NCBI RefSeq assembly: GCF_007991655.1 | Contig: NZ_BJYT01000009.1 | Coordinates: 179,581 to 243,580 of the forward strand | Reading direction: 5' to 3' | DNA: 64,000 nt | Source: Segetibacter aerophilus | Lineage (GTDB): Bacteria > Bacteroidota > Bacteroidia > Chitinophagales > Chitinophagaceae | Shown here: in pieces, positions 17,194-25,730 of the stretch | Numbering within the stretch: position 1 is the stretch's first letter | Layout of the letters: the number at the start of each line of letters is the position of its first letter | Notes under the pieces: model-generated | Databases searched by the model: none | The model's input: only the letters and a program-made list of their open reading frames with translations | Told to the model about the DNA's origin: nothing | Made by a program: the position numbers and the translations under genes

Positions 17194-17410
17194 AATTAGA
17201 GGGGTTGTTGTTAAGCTGGCAGGCACTCGCTTGGAAAATTACTGAAAACAATTCATCTATTCGCTGTGAAGCAATATCAAGGATATTTTAATTTTCACCT
17301 TCCGATTTTTAAACCGCACAATCAAGGGCCCTTATTCTTCTCGGTTGCAAACTCTACCTTATTTATCTACTTTGAACAGAAATTAACTTTTAAACCAAAA
17401 CGGGATAACT

Positions 17411-17863
17411 ATGATAAAATATGCAAAACTAAAATTGACAAAAACAGATTACGACGAGCTTGAAACTGCACATGGAGCAAAAACAATTGTTTTCCAATTT
17501 ATGCTTCTAAAACAGGATGACATTTACCCTACTTTAACAGCTTACCCAATGAAGCAACAACACCAGCAAATACCTGGCGTCACTGCTAAAAAATTGTCAT
17601 ATCTCAATCCTTCACCAAGTGCAGAATTGTCTATAGTAGGAGAACAGACTTTGGGTGATCTACAGATCACAACGGCGGAGATAGACAATCTGCTTAAAGC
17701 CTGCAATGACCCAAAAAATAATTATCAATACTTTATTTTCACCCCCAAACTGGGGGATGAGAACCATATTAAATTTGAAATATCTGTATTCCCGACTACC
17801 TCTCCCGGACTATTACTCCAGACAGCTTTTGCTAACCCATCGCCACCTAGAACTGCTGAATAA
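17411..17863 (+). CDS. Hypothetical protein, 150 aa
   Basis: I do not recognise the family. The protein has no signal peptide or membrane segment. A basic N-terminus (MIKYAKLKLTKTDYDELE) is followed by mixed alpha/beta sequence and a proline-rich C-terminus (ANPSPPRTAE). NPKNNYQYFIFTPKLGD-like and HIKFEISVFP blocks suggest a beta-sandwich or ferredoxin-like fold, but this is a guess. It is a stand-alone gene with its own terminator 12 bp after the stop, which supports it being real. Confidence 0.6.
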   Translation: MIKYAKLKLTKTDYDELETAHGAKTIVFQFMLLKQDDIYPTLTAYPMKQQHQQIPGVTAKKLSYLNPSPSAELSIVGEQTLGDLQITTAEIDNLLKACNDPKNNYQYFIFTPKLGDENHIKFEISVFPTTSPGLLLQTAFANPSPPRTAE

Positions 17864-17874
17864 AGATTTTTCAT

Positions 17875-17907
17875 AAAGGTTCCTTAATTAAACAGGAACC
17901 TTTTTTT
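17875..17907 (+). terminator. Intrinsic terminator
   Basis: AAAGGTTCC (17875-17883) pairs with GGAACCTTT, and seven T residues follow. It closes the 150-aa hypothetical gene. Confidence 0.85.
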
Positions 17908-17964
17908 ATGATTCTTCCTCAACCCAAACTAAGGCGTATAAAGAAAGATTCAGCTGATGAACTG

Positions 17965-18531
17965 TTACAGAATATATGCACCCAACACTTCCTCACCTTC
18001 AACTTCAACCTGTATATGGTCTTGTAAAGTGGTAGCGATTGAGAGACCGATATAATCAATTTTTACAGGAAAGTTTTTGTGCATTCGCTCAACCAGGGAC
18101 ATTGTTTGAATTCTTTTAGGATAGAATTCTAATAGCGGCTTTAATGCATACAGAAGAGTTCTGCCACTGTTTGTAACATCATCTACCAGTAACACATTCT
18201 TACTATTAAAATCAATTGCTTCACTATAGGTTATTTCACCTGGGTTTCTCTTATTTAACTGACATGAAATGATCTGGACTGGTATTTCAAGGAGTGTTTC
18301 TAACAACACAAATAATTTTTTCGCTATTACCATGCCACTGCCTGTGATGCCAATTATTATTAATGGTTCAGTTTCACCGTACAGTTGGCCGGCAATTTCC
18401 AACGCAATTCTTTGCATTTTTTTTTCAGCAACTTCTTTTGAAAGTATCAGGTTTTTAGCCGCCACGAGGGTAAGTTTTACTTTCAAAAATAGTGATAAAA
18501 CAACCCGTAACCTCACATTGTTAGCTCTCAA
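17965..18531 (-). CDS. Phosphoribosyltransferase domain protein (PyrR/HPRT-like)
   Basis: A type I phosphoribosyltransferase. The PRPP-binding signature VLLVDDVTNSGRTLLYAL is at about residues 113-130 and an IGITGSGMVIAKKL block near 60-73 forms the PPi loop region. Family relatives are annotated as PyrR-like regulators or hypoxanthine/uracil phosphoribosyltransferases. The first 22 residues (MRANNVRLRVVLSLFLKVKL) do not look like the family; a GTG at residue 23 (base 18465), giving VAAKNLILSKEVAEKK, is a better start. The 5' end is divergent from the iron-sulfur gene with a 31-bp gap. Confidence 0.8.
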   Translation of the reverse strand: MRANNVRLRVVLSLFLKVKLTLVAAKNLILSKEVAEKKMQRIALEIAGQLYGETEPLIIIGITGSGMVIAKKLFVLLETLLEIPVQIISCQLNKRNPGEITYSEAIDFNSKNVLLVDDVTNSGRTLLYALKPLLEFYPKRIQTMSLVERMHKNFPVKIDYIGLSIATTLQDHIQVEVEGEEVLGAYIL

Positions 18532-18562
18532 AAAACTTACCTTGCGATGGTAATAACACGTT

Positions 18563-19879
18563 ATGCAAATAGTTCAGCAGGTTTTATTTTTAGCACTTAT
18601 TGTTCTTGCCGTTTTATTGTTTGCCAAAAATGTAAAGAATATCAGGAGAAATATATTGCTTGGTCGGGATATCGATTTAAGCGATAACAAATCTGAAAGG
18701 TGGAAAAAAGTTTTACTGCTGGCGATCGGGCAAAAAAAGATGTTTAAATATCCTTTGGTCGCTGTATTGCACCTGATGATCTATGCAGGTTTTATTATCA
18801 TAAATCTCGAAATTTTTGAAATCGTTCTTGATGGAATTTTTGGTACTCATAGAATGTTTGCTGCACCACTTGGAGGCATTTACTCCTGGTTAATTAATTC
18901 TTTTGAAGTATTAGCTTTTCTTGTTCTGGCGGCTTGTGTTGTTTTTCTTGCTCGCAGAAATGTAATCAGGGTTAATCGGTTAAATCGAAAAGAATTGGAC
19001 GGATTTCCAAGAACAGATGCTAACCTCATACTGATTACGGAGATTGTTCTGATGACTTTGTTTTTAACTATGAATGCCGCAGACCAGGCTTTACAACAAC
19101 AGCACTATGGACACTACACCCAAACCTCTTCATTCTTTATCTCCGGCTTAATAACACCATTGTTTGCGGGAATCAGCACAACTGCTCTTGTTGCAATTGA
19201 GAGAACTTGCTGGTGGCTTCATATCATTGGTGTGCTAGCCTTTTTAAATTATCTCCCTTACTCAAAGCATTTACACATTATACTTGGTTTCCCGAATACT
19301 TATTATAGCAGCACCAGACCAATGGGGAAGTTTACCAACATGAAGGAGATTCAAAATGAAGTCTTGTATGCTATGCAGCCTGAGCTCGCCCCTACCGGTG
19401 AGGCGGCTCCTGTAAAGTTTGGAGCGAAAGATGTTCCTGACTTGACCTGGAAGAATTTGATGGATGCCTATAGCTGTACAGAGTGCGGACGATGTACTGC
19501 AGCTTGTCCCGCCAACATTACCGGAAAGAAACTGAATCCACGAAAGATCATGATGGATACGAGGGATAGAATGGAGGAAATTGGAAGGAATATTAATAAA
19601 AACAAAAGTTTTGTTGAAGACGGAAAAACCTTGCTTCACAACTACATAACAGAGGAGGAACTGAGGGCTTGTACTACTTGCCAGGCTTGTGTGGAAGAGT
19701 GCCCTGTCAGCATAAGTCCGCTAGACATTATCGTTCAGCTTCGGCGGCATCTTGTTATGGAAGAAAGCAACGCGCCGCAGGAATGGAATGGCATGTTTAG
19801 CAACGTGGAGAACAACTTCGCTCCATGGAAGTTTTCGCCTGACGAACGCGACCGTTGGGCGGAGGAAATGAAAAGCTAG
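18563..19879 (+). CDS. Membrane-bound (Fe-S) protein, HdrE/NarI-like plus 4Fe-4S dicluster domain
   Basis: A 438-residue protein. The N-terminal two thirds hold about six membrane helices (first at residues 4-22) with a NarI/HdrE-like heme b membrane architecture. The C-terminal cytoplasmic part carries two 4Fe-4S motifs: CTECGRCTAACP near 306-317 and CTTCQACVEECP near 373-384. Such proteins move electrons between the quinone pool and soluble partners, and usually pair with a CCG-domain (Fe-S) protein. Here the next 400 bp contain only repeats, so that partner is not adjacent. Donor and acceptor are unknown. Confidence 0.82.
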   Translation: MQIVQQVLFLALIVLAVLLFAKNVKNIRRNILLGRDIDLSDNKSERWKKVLLLAIGQKKMFKYPLVAVLHLMIYAGFIIINLEIFEIVLDGIFGTHRMFAAPLGGIYSWLINSFEVLAFLVLAACVVFLARRNVIRVNRLNRKELDGFPRTDANLILITEIVLMTLFLTMNAADQALQQQHYGHYTQTSSFFISGLITPLFAGISTTALVAIERTCWWLHIIGVLAFLNYLPYSKHLHIILGFPNTYYSSTRPMGKFTNMKEIQNEVLYAMQPELAPTGEAAPVKFGAKDVPDLTWKNLMDAYSCTECGRCTAACPANITGKKLNPRKIMMDTRDRMEEIGRNINKNKSFVEDGKTLLHNYITEEELRACTTCQACVEECPVSISPLDIIVQLRRHLVMEESNAPQEWNGMFSNVENNFAPWKFSPDERDRWAEEMKS

Positions 19880-20058
19880 TCTGTCCCCATCTTGGAAGAG
19901 AGATTTACCACATCAGACGATCTACATTTTATAAAATAGCTTCAATTGTAAGTAATAGCTCAAGCCGCTGGGCTTCGTTCTTGCAACGGGACTCCACCCG
20001 CTTGTTTCAGAAACTGCTTCGCATGTTTCTGAATGCTTTCGCTTCGCTTAGCACCCAA

Positions 20059-20089
20059 CCGGCTGATGTCCCTTATGCAAGAACTGTTG
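20059..20089 (+). repeat. 31-bp dispersed repeat, copy 1
   Basis: Starts CCGGCTGATGTCCCTTATGC and continues AAGAACTGTTG. It is identical, in reverse orientation, to 63970-64000; the copies diverge after the final G. Confidence 0.85.
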
Positions 20090-20196
20090 TCAGAGGTATT
20101 TTATCTTTTTTAAAAACCCTTCTCAAATCATTCAAAGTAAGCTCCTATGTGACCCTAATTTTTCTATTTGCCATTTGGTGAAAACACCTAACAATG

Positions 20197-20220
20197 TTAC
20201 AAGAGTGCGACGCAAGAATG
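20197..20220 (+). repeat. Interspersed repeat, type B
   Basis: Reads TTACAAGAGTGCGACGCAAG then AATG, matching the copies at 16813 and 54746 through the ACAAGAGTGCGACGCAA core. Confidence 0.75.
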
Positions 20221-20281
20221 TTTACTAGTAGCTATTAGCTGGGCTAAAAATGATTTTCTTTATGGTCGTTAGCTAAACTCT

Positions 20282-22861
20282 TTAGGCTGAGTTTCTTCCT
20301 GCATTGATAATACCAAACGAGCAACGCATTACGAGCTTCTGGTAGATCTGCTTTTCTTCGTTCGTTGCGTTCCTTTCATCGAGACCGCGAATAATAGCCA
20401 TTGCATATTGTTGGATTGTCAATAACGGAAGAACAATTTTCTCGCGCATTTGAATCGATAGGGCTTCAACGGGGTAATTGCCCATCAACTCTCCCTGTCC
20501 CGAAATTTCTAAAATGTACTTTTTCGTCAGTTCATACTCGTCATGAATTCTGTTCCACATTTCGCCGTACTTGGCATCGGTGGCGAGATAAGCTGTGAGC
20601 GGGAAAAAGCACTTTTTCATAGACATTTCGCAATTGTCTATAAGTGTTTTGAAGAACAACGAATTTTTGTACAGGTCTTTAATCTCATCTAAGCGACCCT
20701 GCTTATCCAATACCTGCATCGCATAACCTACGCCGTAATAGCCGGTGAGGTTTTGCTTTATCTGGCTCCACGATCCAACAAAGGGAATGGCCCGAAGATC
20801 ATTGATCGTAAGCTTAGATGAACTGCCGCGTTTTGAAGGACGGCTACCAATATTAGTTTCACCATAAAACTTAAGTGGACTAACATCAGAAAGGTAGTTC
20901 ATGAACTCAGGGTGTCCCTTAAGATCAAGGTAGGCTTGCAGACTTTCAACAGCTAAGTCATCCAACAATTTTTCTTCTTTGTCCGTCAGCGTTTTTTCTT
21001 TTGCTGACAATAACTCATTACTGATACCTGCATTCAGCAATTGCTCCATATTGAACCGTGCAGACTCAATACTGCCATAGCTGGTACTAATCGTTTGTCC
21101 CTGGATAGTCAATTGAATTTCTTTGTTAGCTACTTCCTTACCCATTGATGCGTAGAACTTATGACTTTTGCCACCACCTCTTGCAGGCGGTCCACCCCTG
21201 CCGTCGAAAAAGACAACGTTTACGTTGTACTTTTTAGAGATCTGGGTCAATTCTCTTTTTGCCTTATAAATACCCCAGTTGGCCATCAGGTACCCGCCAT
21301 CCTTGGTTCCGTCGGAGAAACCAAGCATAATGGTTTGTGTATTATTTCTCTTTGAAATATGCTGCCTGTAAATGTTGTTCTCGTACAGGCAACTCATAAT
21401 TTCAGTTGCATTTTGCAAGTCTTCAACCGTTTCAAACAGTGGCACGATATCAACAGTCATCTCTTCTTTCTTCCATCCTCTTAGCAAGAAAAGACCGTAC
21501 ACCTCAAGAACGTTCAAGGCACTGTTGCACTGGCTAATGATGTAGCGGTTGCAACCCTGCTCTCCGTTATATTGCTGTATAGTTTTTACTGCACCAACAG
21601 ACTCAAGTGTATCGCGAAGTACTCCTGTTTCATATTTTTCCGGATCAGCGGATGCTTTAATATTCATTAAAACATCAATCTTCTGTTGTTCATTTAATAA
21701 GGCATAATCAGAAGAAAGTACATCTTCAGTCGAGGCAATCAGTTCGAGCAAAGAATTATGAACAGAACTTTCCTGCCGGATATCGAGCGTTGCAAAATGC
21801 AGCCCAAAGACATGTACTTTATTAATTACATTTTCAATCAATGAAACAAACAAACCGTTGTGTTCGGTAATGGTTATTTCTCTTGCCTTTTCGAGCGCTT
21901 CCAATATTTTTTCCCGGGTCACTTCTGTCTGATCGCCCGGAACAAAAATATTTGTATAGAGTAGCGCTTCTAAAGCAGCCAGGATACTATCAACACCTTT
22001 AAAAGTTAAACGTCTTTTTATCCGTCTGATATCACGGTAGTAGCATTTTATAATACTCGAACGTAAGGCATTTGCAACCTTTAAAGTGGTAGCCGTATTT
22101 ACATTTGGATTTCCATCTCGATCGCCCCCGGGCCAAAAGCCCATGCCCATTATCGCATGCTGATCGCTCATCGTCTCGGGAAATTGAGACTTAAGATCTG
22201 TTATCATATTGCCCGTGGCGGCGTAAAAAATATTTTCCATAAACCACAGCAGACTCATGGCTTCATCGTACGGCGTTGGTTTCTCCTTGTTGAAAAAAGG
22301 CGTTTTAGCGAGTTGCTGCAGGTACATATTCACCCTGCTGATCTCGTTGCCTTTTAAGGCCATAGAGAGATCGTTGATGATGCCCAACACCGAACCGGGA
22401 TAGAATTGAGTTGGATGTGCAGTCAGCACCAACTTTACGGAGAAGTCCTTTAGTTTTTCAGCCAGCTTATGCTGCAATGAATTTTGAATGATCTGCGATG
22501 TCAGATGCTTTAATGTACCGGGGCCATTTATGTCAATGACTTCCTTATAGGCCGAGTCTTCCAAAGCATCAAACAACACGACCTGCCTTTCTACATAATG
22601 AATGAACCTGAAGAGAAGATCAGTTTTATCCTTCTCATTTTCATAAGTAGTATAACGCTCAAAGAAGGTCTCGATGATTTGTTTCGGACTTGCACTTTGT
22701 TTGTACCCTTCTGTGCAGTTTTCTAATAACAAGGAAAGATGTACGCCTGTATTTTCAATCCTGTGGAAAGGCAATGAAATGAATAGGCTATTGAACAACT
22801 GAAACTTAATAGCAACGTTATTCTTAAATACCTGCAAGATGTCTGAAAAGTTAGAATCCAT
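20282..22861 (-). CDS. ppc: Phosphoenolpyruvate carboxylase
   Basis: An 859-residue PEP carboxylase (PEP + bicarbonate to oxaloacetate), the anaplerotic enzyme feeding the TCA cycle. The catalytic His149 lies in LTAHPTQFYPGSVLG, where most bacteria have HPTE. GFWPGGDRDGNPNV near 243, GFSDGTKDGGYLMANWG near 525 and the FFDGRGGPPARGGG glycine loop near 562 are all present. The Q for E change and the GGPPARGGG loop (instead of GGSVGRGGG) appear to be lineage variants rather than damage. The protein is cytoplasmic and ends in the family's NAGRNSA-like tail. Confidence 0.95.
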   Translation of the reverse strand: MDSNFSDILQVFKNNVAIKFQLFNSLFISLPFHRIENTGVHLSLLLENCTEGYKQSASPKQIIETFFERYTTYENEKDKTDLLFRFIHYVERQVVLFDALEDSAYKEVIDINGPGTLKHLTSQIIQNSLQHKLAEKLKDFSVKLVLTAHPTQFYPGSVLGIINDLSMALKGNEISRVNMYLQQLAKTPFFNKEKPTPYDEAMSLLWFMENIFYAATGNMITDLKSQFPETMSDQHAIMGMGFWPGGDRDGNPNVNTATTLKVANALRSSIIKCYYRDIRRIKRRLTFKGVDSILAALEALLYTNIFVPGDQTEVTREKILEALEKAREITITEHNGLFVSLIENVINKVHVFGLHFATLDIRQESSVHNSLLELIASTEDVLSSDYALLNEQQKIDVLMNIKASADPEKYETGVLRDTLESVGAVKTIQQYNGEQGCNRYIISQCNSALNVLEVYGLFLLRGWKKEEMTVDIVPLFETVEDLQNATEIMSCLYENNIYRQHISKRNNTQTIMLGFSDGTKDGGYLMANWGIYKAKRELTQISKKYNVNVVFFDGRGGPPARGGGKSHKFYASMGKEVANKEIQLTIQGQTISTSYGSIESARFNMEQLLNAGISNELLSAKEKTLTDKEEKLLDDLAVESLQAYLDLKGHPEFMNYLSDVSPLKFYGETNIGSRPSKRGSSSKLTINDLRAIPFVGSWSQIKQNLTGYYGVGYAMQVLDKQGRLDEIKDLYKNSLFFKTLIDNCEMSMKKCFFPLTAYLATDAKYGEMWNRIHDEYELTKKYILEISGQGELMGNYPVEALSIQMREKIVLPLLTIQQYAMAIIRGLDERNATNEEKQIYQKLVMRCSFGIINAGRNSA

Positions 22862-23015
22862 AGTTAATCTTCTTTACAAGAGTAGTTTTAGCAGGCAAAC
22901 ATCGTTAGAGATAAAAATATTCTAAAAAAAACAATTCAGTAAAAATTGTATTTCTACAATTACGATGTTCAAAAGGTCCAAACCTCCAATGACTATCCTT
23001 ATACAAGAAATTATT

Positions 23016-24392
23016 TTACTTCAACAGATCAAGCAGCTTATACATCTTTCGCACCATCTCGGATGAAGAACCATTGAAATTCGATACAACGATGGCGAAC
23101 GTATACCCACCTACATAACCAGTAAAACTTTTCACGCCACCGATGGTTCCGCTTTTCATTTTCATTCCGTTAAATTCGGGTAAGGCATTATAAAAAGAGT
23201 TGAAGTAGGGTTGCGACTTTGCGTACCTCATCACTTTAGCAAGAGCCTCTGCTGTAATTCTGTTTTGGGGAGAAAGGCCGCTACCATCTTTCATGTTGAT
23301 CGAGGTTGGCTCGATCCCTCTCTCTTTCCAAAAAGCTTTAATAATATTTACGCCTGCTTCCGTAGAAGCTTCTTTCTTTTTTTCAAAGCCAAGAGTCTTA
23401 GCCAAAGCTTCGCCATATAAATTGATGCTTTTTCGTAAAAACCAATAATTAATACTGTCCAGCGGTGGTGACTGGTGAGTAATGAGTTCGTGATTTCCAG
23501 AGGTGTTTAAACCGCTTGCTGCATTGCTTACTGGGCTGATCACAATTCCCTGTTTTGCAAATTCCTCTTCAAAAAGGTTGCTAGCTTGTTTTGCGGGATC
23601 GGGGAAAGATCCTGAGATAGTAAAAGCATTTTCATTAGGCGGAATAGTGCCCCTGATATAACCAATACTACTATAGGGCGCAAGATAAATGTAGGCATTG
23701 TCGCCACTGCCAGCGCGGCCAGTTGTTAACTCGCTTATGAGATTTACATCGCGCAATCGAGGAAGTGTGGCAACGATAGTAACCTTATCACCAACGCTGT
23801 TTCCCGATTTCAGTTTTATGTCATACTGGTTCTCGCGCCAGTTAAAGCCAGTTGCCCCGGCACCGTAATAATTACCAATATCATCCCAAATCCATCCTCC
23901 CGGTACTGAGTACGTTCCCCAGTTATTATTTATAATGATGGAACCGTTTATGCGATTTATGCCAGCCTGCTTAATAGCCTTGATCCACTTATTTAAAACT
24001 GCCTGTTCTTTTGTTTGATCGTATCGCCAACTACCTGTAGTTGGATCACCTGAACCGTTGACATAAATATTCCCGGTTAAAGTTCCATTCTGAATTTCAC
24101 CATTGTAAGCAAGCGTAGTTTGGTAGCGATAAGTTGTACCAAGCAGTTCGAGTGCTGCAACACTCGTCAGTACTTTTTGACTGCTTGCAAATGGTAAACC
24201 TATCGTTCCGTTTTCATTCAATACTACCGATCCAGTCTTTTGATCAACGACATAAAATGCTAACATTCCGCTCTTCAATTGATCATCCATTTCCAAAGTC
24301 TTTACTGCATCTTGTAACTTTTTTGAAATTCCCTGCCCACTTGCGAACCCAAATACTATTAATAGCGTAATAGACTGAACTAATTTTTTCAT
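23016..24392 (-). CDS. dacB: D-alanyl-D-alanine carboxypeptidase/endopeptidase (PBP4, DacB, family S13)
   Basis: A 458-residue secreted penicillin-binding protein. A signal peptide spans about residues 1-20. The nucleophile motif is S70-S-Q-K73 (LPFASSQKVLTS), the DGSGLSPQNR block near 368-377 holds the SxN-type element, and KSGTIGGVKSFTGYV near 419 holds the KSG triad. The large insertion domain of class C PBPs lies between the first and second motifs. It trims or hydrolyses peptidoglycan stem peptides in the periplasm. It is divergent from cinA with a 54-bp gap. Confidence 0.93.
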   Translation of the reverse strand: MKKLVQSITLLIVFGFASGQGISKKLQDAVKTLEMDDQLKSGMLAFYVVDQKTGSVVLNENGTIGLPFASSQKVLTSVAALELLGTTYRYQTTLAYNGEIQNGTLTGNIYVNGSGDPTTGSWRYDQTKEQAVLNKWIKAIKQAGINRINGSIIINNNWGTYSVPGGWIWDDIGNYYGAGATGFNWRENQYDIKLKSGNSVGDKVTIVATLPRLRDVNLISELTTGRAGSGDNAYIYLAPYSSIGYIRGTIPPNENAFTISGSFPDPAKQASNLFEEEFAKQGIVISPVSNAASGLNTSGNHELITHQSPPLDSINYWFLRKSINLYGEALAKTLGFEKKKEASTEAGVNIIKAFWKERGIEPTSINMKDGSGLSPQNRITAEALAKVMRYAKSQPYFNSFYNALPEFNGMKMKSGTIGGVKSFTGYVGGYTFAIVVSNFNGSSSEMVRKMYKLLDLLK

Positions 24393-24446
24393 ACTTGTAA
24401 CTACATTGCGCTAAAATTAGCTTTTCAACTTAACGCCACCAATTGT

Positions 24447-25721
24447 ATGAGTAACAAACGAGTATATGCATCGATAATAACAATAGGCGATGAACTTCTG
24501 ATCGGGCAGACGATTGACACCAACAGTGCATGGATGGCGCAGGAGTTAAACAAGTTGGGTATCTGGGTAAAACGCCGGGTGGCTGTTGGAGATGTTTGGG
24601 ATGAAATATGGAACGCACTAGATCAAGAAAGCAAACAGTCGCAAGTCATCTTAATTACAGGCGGACTTGGCCCCACTGCTGATGATATCACCAAGCCCTT
24701 GCTAAATGAATATTTTGGAGGTAAGCTAGTTGTTGACCAGGCAGCGTTGCAAAATGTAAAAGACATCTTTGAGAAATACATAAAGCGTACAATGCTTGAC
24801 GTAAATCTAAAGCAAGCTGAAGTGCCGGATGTTTGTACAGTTATTCAAAACAAGAGAGGAACAGCGCCGGGCATGTGGTTCGAAAAAGACGGAAAGGTTT
24901 TTATAAGCATGCCGGGCGTACCAAATGAAATGAAAGGGATGATGACGGACTTCGTTTTGCCACGACTTCCAAAAATGTTTTCGTTACCGGCGGTAGTTCA
25001 TCGCACACTGTTGACAGCTGGCATTGGCGAGTCTTATATTGCTGATAGAATAAAGGATTTTGAAGCTGCTTTACCTGGATACATAAAGCTGGCGTACTTA
25101 CCCAACTTCGGAATGGTAAGATTAAGACTCACGGCAACGGGCGAGAATGAGTCAGAAATAACGGCGGAAATTGACCGGCTGTTTGTAGACCTGCAAAGCC
25201 AGCTAGAGGATGTGATGGTAATAAATGAAGACAAAAACCTGGAGGAGGCAATTGGTTTGATGTTGGCAAAACATGGTAAAACATTAGCAACGGCAGAAAG
25301 CTGTACCGGTGGTTACATCTCTCACCTTATAACCAGTGTTCCCGGTTCATCAAAATATTTTAAGGGTGGAGTCGTTAGCTACGACAATACTGTGAAGGAA
25401 AATGTGTTGGGAGTTGATGCAGACACGCTCGACAACCACGGAGCAGTAAGTGAAGAAACTGTATTTGAAATGGCTACTGCTGCTAAAGAACTAATTAAAA
25501 CAGATTACGCGTTAGCTGTAAGTGGTATCATGGGGCCCGGCGGCGGAACTGAAGAAAAACCGGTGGGCACAGTTTGGGTGGCAGTTGCAGCAAAATCAGG
25601 AACGGTTACGAAAAGGTTTCAAACACGGTATGACAGGCATCGCAATATTGAGGTTACTGCCATCAATGCTTTAAATCTTTTAAGGCAAACAATTTTAAAC
25701 GATCTAAAAACGATATCATAA
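24447..25721 (+). CDS. cinA: CinA: competence/damage-inducible protein A (nicotinamide-nucleotide amidohydrolase)
   Basis: A 424-residue two-domain protein. The N-terminal MoaB/Mog-like COG1058 domain contains IGDELLIGQTIDTNSAW and LITGGLGPTADDITKP. The C-terminal PncC domain begins around residue 262 with LATAESCTGGYISH and carries VSGIMGPGGGTEEKPVG near 355. PncC deamidates nicotinamide mononucleotide, recycling NAD by-products; the N-terminal domain acts as an ADP-ribose pyrophosphatase in some species. Full length and intact. The histidine kinase gene follows after 9 bp, so the two are probably co-transcribed. Confidence 0.95.
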   Translation: MSNKRVYASIITIGDELLIGQTIDTNSAWMAQELNKLGIWVKRRVAVGDVWDEIWNALDQESKQSQVILITGGLGPTADDITKPLLNEYFGGKLVVDQAALQNVKDIFEKYIKRTMLDVNLKQAEVPDVCTVIQNKRGTAPGMWFEKDGKVFISMPGVPNEMKGMMTDFVLPRLPKMFSLPAVVHRTLLTAGIGESYIADRIKDFEAALPGYIKLAYLPNFGMVRLRLTATGENESEITAEIDRLFVDLQSQLEDVMVINEDKNLEEAIGLMLAKHGKTLATAESCTGGYISHLITSVPGSSKYFKGGVVSYDNTVKENVLGVDADTLDNHGAVSEETVFEMATAAKELIKTDYALAVSGIMGPGGGTEEKPVGTVWVAVAAKSGTVTKRFQTRYDRHRNIEVTAINALNLLRQTILNDLKTIS

Positions 25722-25730
25722 ACACTTCAT

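Larger units (their letters stand above)
19880..20281. other. 402-bp repeat-bearing intergenic region
   Basis: No protein gene is supported. It contains a TTCAGAAAC/GTTTCTGAA inverted repeat (about 20008-20036), a 31-bp sequence repeated in inverse at the window's end, and a type-B repeat at 20197. An open frame across it merely reads through these repeats. Confidence 0.6.

Noticed and set aside
19855..20181. A 108-codon open frame after the iron-sulfur gene
   Set aside because: It overlaps that gene's 3' end in another frame and reads through dispersed repeat sequence; composition is not protein-like.
20197..20232. GTTACAAG...TGTTTACTAG, resembling the ECF promoter
   Set aside because: Spacing is about four bases longer, only part of each box matches, and no plus-strand gene follows.
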